A stretch of DNA of 5,356 nucleotides from Brevundimonas sp. (GCA_015234495.1 JADGMZ010000103.1:1-5356), one strand, 5' to 3'; shown: positions 1 through 4,673, counted from the stretch's first letter. Notes: generated by a model from the letters alone, not told the origin. Numbers and translations: made by a program.

Positions 1-549
1 GCGGCGGGCTCGGGCATCGGGCCGCGCGGCGTCGGCTATGTGCTGGGCATCGTCAAGGCCTACACGACGCGGGTCGGCGAGGGGCCGTTCGCCTGCGAGC
101 TGGACGACGAGGTCGGCGAGCATCTCGCCACTGTCGGCCGGGAGGTCGGCGTCAACACCGGCCGGGCCCGCCGCTGCGGCTGGTTCGACGCAGTGCTGGT
201 GCGCCAGTCCGTGGCCATCAACGGCATCGACGGCATCGCCCTGACCAAGCTGGACGTGCTGGACGGCCTGAATACGCTGAAGATCTGCACCGGCTACCGC
301 ATCGGCGGCGAGGTGCTGGACTATCTGCCGTCCAGTCTGAAGGACCAGGCCGCAGCCGAGCCGGTCTTCGAGGAACTGGAAGGCTGGAGCGAAAGCACGG
401 CCTCGGCGCGCAGCTTCCGCGACCTCAACGCCAACGCCATCAAATATGTCCGCCGGATCGAGGAGTTGATCGGCGCCCCCGTCGCCCTGCTCTCCACCAG
501 CCCCGAGCGGGACGACACCATCCTGATGCACGATCCCTTCCAGGGCTAG
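1..549 (+). CDS. purA: Adenylosuccinate synthetase, C-terminal part (5' truncated by window edge)
   Basis: This enzyme joins IMP and L-aspartate using GTP to make adenylosuccinate, the first committed step from IMP to AMP, in the cytoplasm. The reading frame is open from base 1 and gives 182 residues before TAG. The family is usually about 430 residues, so roughly the last 40% is present. Visible landmarks match E. coli PurA as I recall it: [17 protein letters not shown] near the start; the Arg-rich substrate loop NTGRARR at residues 52-58; the guanine-recognition segment TKLDVLDGL at 82-90; GWSEST near residue 128; and the C-terminal [10 protein letters not shown] plus DPF. The glycine of the usual STGPDR loop is Ser here, a mild variation. 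The next gene lies downstream on the same strand after a short gap, so the two could share a transcript. Identification is firm; the true start is outside the window. Confidence 0.97.
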   Translation, partial: AAGSGIGPRGVGYVLGIVKAYTTRVGEGPFACELDDEVGEHLATVGREVGVNTGRARRCGWFDAVLVRQSVAINGIDGIALTKLDVLDGLNTLKICTGYRIGGEVLDYLPSSLKDQAAAEPVFEELEGWSESTASARSFRDLNANAIKYVRRIEELIGAPVALLSTSPERDDTILMHDPFQG

Positions 550-581
550 GCGACGCCGAAAGGCGAGCGTTCAATGGACCT

Positions 582-597
582 TAACCCGCGAGGGTTA
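582..597. repeat. Perfect 6-bp inverted repeat between purA and the receiver-like gene
   Basis: TAACCC and GGGTTA flank the 4-base spacer GCGA. With one mismatch the arms extend to about 9 bp (579-600). It lies 33 bases after the purA stop and 28 bases before the preferred TTG start of the next gene. It could be a weak purA terminator (no T-run follows), a leader hairpin, or an operator. The left half, TTAACC, resembles the start of a CtrA half-site, but the spacing does not fit the full TTAA-N7-TTAA motif. The role is unassigned. Confidence 0.5.
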
Positions 598-612
598 GGG
601 TCTGTCCGTTCT

Positions 613-617
613 GGAGG
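613..617 (+). promoter_or_regulatory. Shine-Dalgarno GGAGG supporting a TTG start at 625
   Basis: GGAGG sits 7 bases before the in-frame TTG at 625. The upstream in-frame ATG at 574 has only a loose AAGGCGAG before it. The 17 codons from 574 to 624 include CGA and TTA and have clearly less G/C in third positions than the gene body. This favours TTG 625 over ATG 574. The in-frame ATG at 667, right at the start of the receiver fold, has no clear ribosome-binding site and is the remaining alternative. Confidence 0.5.
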
Positions 618-624
618 CCTTGTC

Positions 625-1431
625 TTGTTTTCTGTCGATCGTCGCAGGCTGGCGAAATTGGCCCCGATGCTCGGGCGGGTTCTGGTTGTCGATCCGAACC
701 CCCACGCCGCGCGCCTGCTGACCGAAATCATAAAGAGCTTGGGCGCGGGCGAGATCGTGGTCGAGCCGAGCGAACCGCGCGCGATGCGGACCGCCGCAGA
801 CCTGGAACCGGGCATCATCTTCACCGAGCGCAACGGCGACAATCTGGACGGCGAGTCGCTGGCGCGCGCGATCCGGCGATCCAGTTTCGCCTGCCGGCGG
901 TCGCCGATCATCATGGTCACGGCCGACGCCACCGCCAGCACCATCCTCGGCGCCCGCGACAGCGGCGTGCACGAATTCCTGCGCAAGCCGTTCACCAGCG
1001 CCGATCTGTTCAAGCGCGTCGAGAACGTCGCTCTCAAGCCGCGCGACTGGGTCGAGGCTCTGGGCTATGTCGGGCCCGACCGGCGGCGGTTCAACTCGGG
1101 CGAGTTCTCTGGGGACCGCAAGCGCAAGGCCGACAAGCCCGTCAACGGCGCGGAGGCGATGGCGGCGGCGAGGGACCAGGCGATGCGCATCCTGGCGGCT
1201 GCCCTCGATCAGTTCGACACCGATCCCCTTCAGGCCGTCCGAGCCATACGCGAGCAGGCCGCGACCCTGAAGTCCCTGGCCATGAAGGCGTCGGATTCGC
1301 GTCTGGCCGTGGCGGTCGGCGCGTTGGAAGTCACGCTCGCCTCGGGACCGGCCAGCAAGGCGACCCTGGCGGCGCCGATCGGCTCGCTGCTGGCGATGGC
1401 CCCGCCGGAGCCGATGAAGAGGGCCGGCTAA
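625..1431 (+). CDS. Atypical response-regulator-like protein: degenerate receiver plus Hpt-like C-terminal region
   Basis: The predicted protein is 268 residues from TTG 625 (285 from ATG 574, 237 from ATG 667). Residues about 17-135 look like a CheY-type receiver: beta-1 RVLVVDPN with Asp23; beta-3 GIIFTERNGDNLDG; beta-4 IIMVTAD with Thr99; and beta-5 FLRKPF with Lys121-Pro122. Aligned on the DG pair (75-76), the phosphoacceptor Asp position is Glu68, and the second acidic residue of beta-1 is Pro24. A linker follows with GYVGPDRRR at 147-155, a motif I associate with alphaproteobacterial signalling proteins. The C-terminal helical part (about 176-240) aligns to the Hpt active-site helix: ATLKSLA at 213-219, with Leu227 and Leu234-Glu235 at the expected spacing. 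The phosphorylatable His, however, is Ala213. There is no DNA-binding or enzymatic output domain. Receiver ancestry is solid; Hpt ancestry is an inference. The specific function is unknown, and the protein may act as a non-phosphorylated binding partner. It is followed at once by a hairpin and the convergent rpoH gene. Confidence 0.85.
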   Translation: MFSVDRRRLAKLAPMLGRVLVVDPNPHAARLLTEIIKSLGAGEIVVEPSEPRAMRTAADLEPGIIFTERNGDNLDGESLARAIRRSSFACRRSPIIMVTADATASTILGARDSGVHEFLRKPFTSADLFKRVENVALKPRDWVEALGYVGPDRRRFNSGEFSGDRKRKADKPVNGAEAMAAARDQAMRILAAALDQFDTDPLQAVRAIREQAATLKSLAMKASDSRLAVAVGALEVTLASGPASKATLAAPIGSLLAMAPPEPMKRAG

Positions 1432-1440
1432 CCGGCCCTC
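1419..1440. terminator. Probable bidirectional terminator hairpin between convergent genes
   Basis: A perfect 9-bp inverted repeat, GAGGGCCGG and CCGGCCCTC, flanks a CTAA loop. The loop contains the TAA stop of the upstream gene, and the right arm ends three bases before the rpoH stop codon. Position and GC-rich stem suit a shared terminator for two convergent transcripts. No T-run follows on either strand, so it is not a textbook intrinsic terminator. Confidence 0.6.
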
Positions 1441-1443
1441 CCC

Positions 1444-2331
1444 TCAGGCGTCGACCAGGTTCCGCTCTTCAGCGGCGGCGCGCATGGCCTTCTGCAGTTT
1501 CTCGAAAGCCCGCACCTCGATCTGGCGCACCCGCTCGCGGGAAACGCCGTACTGACCGGCCAGCTCCTCCAGCGTGACCGGATCGTCCTTGAGGCGACGT
1601 TCGGTCAGGATATGCTTCTCGCGGTCGGTCAGCTCCTGCATGGCTTCTTCCAGAAGGCCCATGCGGATCGACTTTTCCTCATCCTCGGCCAGTTGCGTCT
1701 CTTGCGAGACCGCCGTGTCGTCAGCCAGCCAGTCCTGCCATTCGCTCTCGCCGTCGGCGCGAAGGGGCGCGTTCAGCGAGGCGTCGCCGCCGAGGCGGCG
1801 GTTCATGTTGGTCACCTCCTCTTCGGACACGCCCAGCTTGGTGGCGATGGCCGACAGGTGCTCCGGATGCAGGTCGCCTTCCTCGAAGGCCGAGATCTGG
1901 CTCTTGGCCTTGCGCAGGTTGAAGAACAGCTTCTTCTGCGCGGCGGTCGTGCCCATCTTCACGAGCGACCAGCTGCGCAGGATGTACTCCTGGATCGAGG
2001 CGCGGATCCACCACATGGCGTAGGTCGCCAGGCGGAAGCCCTTGTCGGGGTCGAATTTCTTGACCGCCTGCATCAGGCCGACGTTGCCCTCGGAGATCAC
2101 CTCGCCGATCGGCAGGCCGTAGCCGCGATAGCCCATGGCGATCTTGGCCACGAGGCGCAGGTGCGAGGTCACGAGGCGGTGCGCCGCCTCGGGGTCCTGA
2201 TGCTCGGTCCAACGCTTGGCGAGCATGAACTCCTCGTCCTTCGCCAGCATCGGAAATTTGCGGATTTCAGTCAGGTATCGCGACAGTCCCTGTTCAGGCG
2301 ACATCACCGCGAGAGATCTAGCTGCAGTCAT
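1444..2331 (-). CDS. rpoH: RNA polymerase heat-shock sigma factor RpoH (sigma-32)
   Basis: This sigma factor directs RNA polymerase to heat-shock promoters (chaperones, proteases) in the cytoplasm. The protein is 295 residues, normal for alphaproteobacterial RpoH. Regions in order: a short N-terminal RYLTEIRKFPML; region 2 from about 53 to 122, with the core-binding and -10-recognition stretch around GNVGLMQAVKKF, LATYAMWWIR and ASIQEYIL; the RpoH-box QKKLFFNLR at 132-140, which separates RpoH from housekeeping sigma factors; and region 4 at about 229-283, with a helix-turn-helix (TLEELAGQYGVSRERVRQIE) for -35 recognition. The length and C-terminal ending NLVDA agree with Caulobacter RpoH as I recall it. 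The ATG at 2331 is chosen because GGAGG lies 6 bases upstream and the N-terminus matches the family; an internal ATG at residue 10 is less likely. The gene converges with the receiver-like gene and lies 204 bases downstream of the GNAT gene on the same strand. Confidence 0.97.
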   Translation of the reverse strand: MTAARSLAVMSPEQGLSRYLTEIRKFPMLAKDEEFMLAKRWTEHQDPEAAHRLVTSHLRLVAKIAMGYRGYGLPIGEVISEGNVGLMQAVKKFDPDKGFRLATYAMWWIRASIQEYILRSWSLVKMGTTAAQKKLFFNLRKAKSQISAFEEGDLHPEHLSAIATKLGVSEEEVTNMNRRLGGDASLNAPLRADGESEWQDWLADDTAVSQETQLAEDEEKSIRMGLLEEAMQELTDREKHILTERRLKDDPVTLEELAGQYGVSRERVRQIEVRAFEKLQKAMRAAAEERNLVDA

Positions 2332-2333
2332 CT

Positions 2334-2346
2334 GGTCCCTCCGACC
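2334..2346 (-). promoter_or_regulatory. rpoH ribosome-binding site in the loop of a small hairpin
   Basis: Read on the minus strand, GGTC-GGAGG-GACC forms a 4-bp stem whose 5-base loop is exactly the Shine-Dalgarno sequence, 6 bases before the ATG. An alternative pairing exists: GTCCC further upstream (2368-2372) with GGGAC over the same site (2335-2339), which would cover part of the Shine-Dalgarno. The ribosome-binding site is clear. Any structural or thermal control is only a possibility. Confidence 0.6.
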
Positions 2347-2413
2347 TAAAAACGAGCGGGCCCTGCGGGGACGGCCACCCGATGTGCGCCGCCGCCTCGC
2401 CCCTCAACCGATG

Positions 2414-2443
2414 AAATAGGGTCGGGTTTCCGCCTTTGTCAGA
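2414..2443 (-). promoter_or_regulatory. Candidate heat-shock (sigma-32-type) promoter for rpoH
   Basis: On the minus strand a TCTGAC box (2438-2443) is followed after 17 bases by CCTATTT (2414-2420), roughly 80 bases before the rpoH ATG. The -10-like box agrees well with the alphaproteobacterial heat-shock pattern I recall (CTTG, 17-18 bases, CYTATNT). The -35 box is imperfect. Caulobacter rpoH is known to have a sigma-32-dependent promoter as well as a housekeeping one, so such an element is expected here. Confidence 0.4.
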
Positions 2444-2449
2444 GGCGGA
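2429..2449. repeat. Perfect 7-bp inverted repeat in the rpoH leader
   Basis: TCCGCCT and AGGCGGA flank a 7-base spacer. The spacer and the first base of the right arm together hold the -35 box of the candidate heat-shock promoter. It could be an operator overlapping that promoter, or a leader hairpin in transcripts that start further upstream. No known binding protein is recognised. Confidence 0.5.
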
Positions 2450-2451
2450 TC

Positions 2452-2469
2452 GTCACAGGAAAGCGTGAC
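2452..2469. repeat. Interrupted palindrome GTCAC-N8-GTGAC upstream of rpoH
   Basis: Two 5-base half-sites, GTCAC and GTGAC, are separated by 8 bases. They lie between the two candidate rpoH promoters and next to the 7-bp inverted repeat. The half-site symmetry and 18-base length would suit a dimeric regulator, but short palindromes like this also arise by chance. The regulator is unidentified. Confidence 0.3.
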
Positions 2470-2503
2470 CGTTGCCCCGGCGCCACTGCACCGAACGACC
2501 AAC

Positions 2504-2532
2504 TGTATACCGTGGAGTGCGTCCTTAATCAA
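2504..2532 (-). promoter_or_regulatory. Candidate housekeeping promoter for rpoH
   Basis: On the minus strand TTGATT (2527-2532) and TATACA (2504-2509) are separated by exactly 17 bases, close to the sigma-70 pattern TTGACA-N17-TATAAT. It begins just after the stop codon of the GNAT gene and would give an rpoH leader of about 165 bases. The -10 box does not follow the Caulobacter GCTANAWC form, which lowers confidence. Confidence 0.5.
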
Positions 2533-2535
2533 GAC

Positions 2536-2847
2536 TTACTCGGGGAGTCCCAGGATGCCCCGGTAGGTGGGGTGCACAACGTCGGCGTGCTCCGGGTGCT
2601 TTTGCAGATAGCCGGCGAAGAAGGTGCACACCGGGAGGATCAGCAGGCCCCGGTTACGGGCGTCGGCGATCACATGTTTCGCCAGTCGGCTGGCGACGCC
2701 CTGACCCTCCAGAGCCTGTGGAACAAGGGTCTCGGTGACCATCAGGTTGTGATCCGAAAGGTTGTAGATCACGACTGCCGTCTCGCCCCCGAGGGGCAGT
2801 TCGTAGCGGTGCGCGTCGGCGTTGTCGCGAATGTCCGGGTCGGTCAT
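2536..2847 (-). CDS. Small YjdJ-type GNAT acetyltransferase
   Basis: This 103-residue protein belongs to the short, single-domain GNAT group that includes E. coli YjdJ (about 90 residues). The group is thought to use acetyl-CoA, but its substrates are generally unknown. Visible features are an N-terminal beta region (HRYELPLGGETAVVIYNL); beta-4 followed by the acetyl-CoA pyrophosphate loop LVPQALEGQGVASRL at about 41-55, with the G-x-G spacing; the helix KHVIADARNRG; and the group's characteristic LPVCTF at 71-76, followed by YLQKHPEHADVV. The ATG at 2847 is chosen because AGGAG sits 7 bases upstream. A longer reading from TTG 2868 would place that Shine-Dalgarno inside the gene. It follows rluD by 30 bases on the same strand and probably shares its transcript; rpoH lies downstream behind its own likely promoters. 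Family assignment is good; the biological substrate is unknown. Confidence 0.88.
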   Translation of the reverse strand: MTDPDIRDNADAHRYELPLGGETAVVIYNLSDHNLMVTETLVPQALEGQGVASRLAKHVIADARNRGLLILPVCTFFAGYLQKHPEHADVVHPTYRGILGLPE

Positions 2848-2854
2848 CGAAGGT

Positions 2855-2859
2855 CTCCT
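2855..2859 (-). promoter_or_regulatory. Shine-Dalgarno AGGAG deciding the GNAT start
   Basis: AGGAG on the minus strand lies 7 bases before ATG 2847, the ideal distance. The longer TTG start at 2868 has no such site. Confidence 0.75.
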
Positions 2860-2861
2860 GA

Positions 2862-2876
2862 CCCCCAAGGTGGGGG
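2862..2876 (-). repeat. CCCCC/GGGGG hairpin between rluD and the GNAT gene
   Basis: Five C bases and five G bases flank a 5-base spacer, forming a perfect GC stem directly after the rluD TAG stop and just before the GNAT Shine-Dalgarno. No T-run follows. It may act as a partial terminator, an mRNA 3'-end stabiliser or a modulator of GNAT translation. Confidence 0.45.
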
Positions 2877-2877
2877 C

Positions 2878-3876
2878 CTACAGCGTCGACAGCAACCGCT
2901 CGAGCTCGGCCATGTCGCGGGGCGGCGCCGTTTCGAAGCGAAGGGGTTGTCCGTTCACGGGGTGGCGAAATCCCAGTACGGCGGCGTGCAGGGCCTGGCG
3001 CGCCAGACCGGCTTCCGCGATCGCCGCCCGCACCGTCGCAGCCGGGCTGCCGGATCCGTACGCGGGATCACCGAGGATCGGCGCCCCCTTGGACGCGAGA
3101 TGCACGCGAATCTGGTGGGTCCGACCGGTGTGCAGCGTACAGGCCACCCGGGCGGCCATCGGCGCCCCGCCTGACCTGGCGGGCGCCCCGAAAACCTGCT
3201 GCACGACATAGTCTGTGATGGCGTCCCGCCCGCCGCTGCGCAGCACCGCCATCTTCTTGCGGTCGGAGGACGAACGCCCGATCAGGGTCTCGATCCGGCC
3301 CTTCGCCGGCGACGGCGCGCCCCGCGTCAGGGCGATATAGGTCCGCTCGATGTCATGGGTGGCGAACAGCGCCGACAGCCCGGCGTGGGCCCGATCCGTC
3401 TTGGCGGCGACCATGACGCCCGAGGTGTCCTTGTCGAGCCGGTGAACGATTCCCGGCCGGGCCACGCCGCCGATGCCTGACAGGCTGTCGCCACAGTGGG
3501 CGAGCAGGGCGTTGACCAGGGTGCCGCTCTCCGATCCCGGGGCGGGGTGGGCGGCCATGCCCGCCGCCTTGTCGATGACGATCAGGTCGGCGTCCTCGAA
3601 CAGCACGGTCAGCGGAATGGCCTCCGGCGCCGGCGTGGCCGAGATCACCGGCGGCAGAACCACCGAATAGCGGCCGGGCTGCGCCTTGGCCGAGCCGGCC
3701 GTGACCGGTTCCCCGTCCCGGCTCACCGCGCCCTCGGCGATCAGGGTCTGCAGGCGTGCCCGCGACAGCATCGGGAAGATGTCGGCCAGCGCCTTGTCCA
3801 GGCGTACGCCGCCCGTCTCGAGGATCGCCTCCAGCACCGCGGCGTCTTCGTCTTCGATCAGGGGTTCGTCTGACAC
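2878..3876 (-). CDS. rluD: RluD-type 23S rRNA pseudouridine synthase (RluA family)
   Basis: RluA-family enzymes isomerise uridine to pseudouridine in RNA. RluD modifies helix 69 of 23S rRNA (positions 1911, 1915 and 1917 in E. coli) during late large-subunit assembly. The protein is 332 residues, against about 326 for E. coli RluD. Residues about 24-70 form an S4 RNA-binding domain (RLDKALADIFPMLSRARLQTLI). The catalytic domain follows, with DLIVIDKAAGMAAHP at about 97-111; the family signature HRLDKDTSG at 145-153, where Asp148 is the nucleophile; RTYIALTRG; and LHTGRTHQIRVHL at 248-260. The N-terminal S4 domain and signature favour RluD over RluA or RluC, though paralogues in the same genome cannot be excluded. 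The start is GTG with GGAG 5 bases upstream. It probably heads an operon with the GNAT gene and is read from the promoter at 3906-3934. Confidence 0.93.
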   Translation of the reverse strand: MSDEPLIEDEDAAVLEAILETGGVRLDKALADIFPMLSRARLQTLIAEGAVSRDGEPVTAGSAKAQPGRYSVVLPPVISATPAPEAIPLTVLFEDADLIVIDKAAGMAAHPAPGSESGTLVNALLAHCGDSLSGIGGVARPGIVHRLDKDTSGVMVAAKTDRAHAGLSALFATHDIERTYIALTRGAPSPAKGRIETLIGRSSSDRKKMAVLRSGGRDAITDYVVQQVFGAPARSGGAPMAARVACTLHTGRTHQIRVHLASKGAPILGDPAYGSGSPAATVRAAIAEAGLARQALHAAVLGFRHPVNGQPLRFETAPPRDMAELERLLSTL

Positions 3877-3905
3877 GGGCGCTCCGCCGCCGAAGGGCGA
3901 TCCCT

Positions 3906-3934
3906 GATCTAGCGACCGGCCCGCGCGGAGCCAA
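3906..3934 (-). promoter_or_regulatory. Caulobacter-type housekeeping promoter for rluD
   Basis: On the minus strand TTGGCTC (3928-3934) is followed after 14 bases by GCTAGATC (3906-3913). The second box fits the Caulobacter sigma-73 -10 consensus GCTANAWC at every position, and the first fits TTGACGS at five of seven. Spacing is within the known 10-14 range. Transcription would start about 25 bases before the rluD GTG. The -35 box overlaps the adjacent palindrome. Confidence 0.65.
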
Positions 3935-3950
3935 GCCGGGAAGCTTGGCT
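3929..3950. repeat. Perfect 8-bp-arm palindrome in the divergent rluD/lipoprotein region
   Basis: AGCCAAGC and GCTTGGCT flank a 6-base spacer (CGGGAA). The left arm covers most of the rluD -35 box, and the right arm carries the same TTGGCT on the plus strand, facing the lipoprotein gene. Position and symmetry suggest an operator for a dimeric regulator that could affect both genes, but no known factor is recognised. Confidence 0.55.
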
Positions 3951-3968
3951 GTAGGCCGGGTTTCGGGC

Positions 3969-3976
3969 ATGGTTAA
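3969..3976 (-). promoter_or_regulatory. Possible CtrA half-site TTAACCAT
   Basis: The minus strand reads TTAACCAT, identical to the half-site of the cell-cycle regulator CtrA as I know it in Caulobacter. It lies 21 bases before the lipoprotein ATG and about 60 bases upstream of the rluD promoter boxes. An 8-mer alone is weak evidence. Confidence 0.3.
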
Positions 3977-3997
3977 GGGCATTCCGGAGTGGGGCCC

Positions 3998-4636
3998 ATG
4001 AGAATTCTTTTGCTGGCGGCCGCTTCGGCCGGGGCGGCGTTGACGCTCGGCAGCTGCGCCACGATGAGCGAGGAGCAGTGCCTGGCCGCGAACTGGTCGG
4101 GGCAGGGCTATTCCGACGGTCTGTCCGGTCTCACCATGAGCCGCCTGGACGAGCACGCCCAGGCCTGCGTCAAGCACGGGGTTGCGCCGGACGCCGGCGC
4201 CTACGCCGCCGGCCGCCGCCAGGGCCTGGTGCGCTATTGCACGCCCGACAAGGGCTTCGAGGTCGGCCGCACCGGCTCGACCTACGCCGGGGTATGCCCG
4301 TCCGAACTGGAGGCCGACTTCCTCTATGGCTACCGCGACGGCGAGATCGTGCATGCCGCCGAGCAGGCGCTGTCCAACGCCCGCAGCCGGGTCGACAGTC
4401 TCGGCTCCCGGCTCGAGGAGCTCGACGAGAAGATCATCGCCAAACAGGCCGAGGCCCGGGCCGACGGCCTGACCGAGGCCCAGCGCGAGGCCGTCCGCAA
4501 CCGGATCGCCGAAATTCGCCGAGAGAGGGCCGACACCGAGCGCGACTGGCGCCGGGCCCAGGACGAGATCGATGACGCCGAGCGCGATGTCCGCGACGTC
4601 CGCTGGCGCTTCCGCGACCAGTACGGCAGCTGGTGA
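3998..4636 (+). CDS. DUF2799 lipoprotein with C-terminal coiled coil
   Basis: This 212-residue protein starts with a lipoprotein signal peptide: MRILLL, an Ala-rich hydrophobic stretch and the lipobox LGSC, with Cys20 as the lipidated residue. Ala21 follows, so no Asp retention signal is present and outer-membrane sorting is likely. Residues about 28-120 match the DUF2799 pattern as I know it: C-x4-W, then GYSDG, then a Cys before HGVAPDAGAY, then GRRQGLVRYC, then VCPSEL and YGYRDG. Four cysteines besides Cys20 (28, 57, 81, 100) could form two periplasmic disulfides. From about 121 to the end the protein is highly charged and Glu/Arg/Ala-rich with heptad-like spacing, so it is probably a long coiled coil. 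The ATG at 3998 is chosen because GGAG lies 8 bases upstream; a GTG at 3989 overlaps that site. The molecular function of DUF2799 is unknown. Confidence 0.88.
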   Translation: MRILLLAAASAGAALTLGSCATMSEEQCLAANWSGQGYSDGLSGLTMSRLDEHAQACVKHGVAPDAGAYAAGRRQGLVRYCTPDKGFEVGRTGSTYAGVCPSELEADFLYGYRDGEIVHAAEQALSNARSRVDSLGSRLEELDEKIIAKQAEARADGLTEAQREAVRNRIAEIRRERADTERDWRRAQDEIDDAERDVRDVRWRFRDQYGSW

Positions 4637-4642
4637 GCAAGG

Positions 4643-4665
4643 GGCCGGCGCGTCAGGCGCCGGCC
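4643..4665. terminator. Probable bidirectional terminator hairpin between lipoprotein and aldolase genes
   Basis: A perfect 9-bp GC inverted repeat, GGCCGGCGC and GCGCCGGCC, flanks a GTCAG loop in the 37-base gap between two convergent genes. Position suits a shared terminator. No T-run follows on either side, as at the other convergent junction in this window. Confidence 0.6.
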
Positions 4666-4673
4666 GTCCGAAC

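Noticed and set aside
581..598. Full CtrA site TTAA-N7-TTAA in the purA downstream region
   Set aside because: The two half-like elements are 10 bases apart and the second is TTAG, so the motif does not match. It is better described as a plain inverted repeat.
1612..2349. 245-codon plus-strand open frame antisense to rpoH
   Set aside because: It is entirely opposite a clear rpoH and has no family features. Long antisense frames are common at this base composition.
2848..2868. N-terminal extension of the GNAT gene from TTG 2868
   Set aside because: The extension encodes the Shine-Dalgarno that serves ATG 2847, and the extra residues do not fit the family.
2512..3174. 220-codon plus-strand open frame antisense to the GNAT gene and rluD
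   Set aside because: Both strands cannot easily be coding here. The minus-strand products match known families throughout and the plus-strand product matches none.
3945..3951. Mirror-image promoter for the lipoprotein gene using TTGGCTG in the right arm of the palindrome
   Set aside because: No GCTANAWC-like -10 box lies 10-14 bases downstream, so the second TTGGCT is best explained by the palindrome itself.
3353..4354. 333-codon minus-strand open frame overlapping rluD and the lipoprotein gene
   Set aside because: It lies out of frame with rluD and crosses the divergent promoter region. It is Arg/Gly/Pro-rich low-complexity with no recognisable domain, as expected of a shadow frame in GC-rich DNA.
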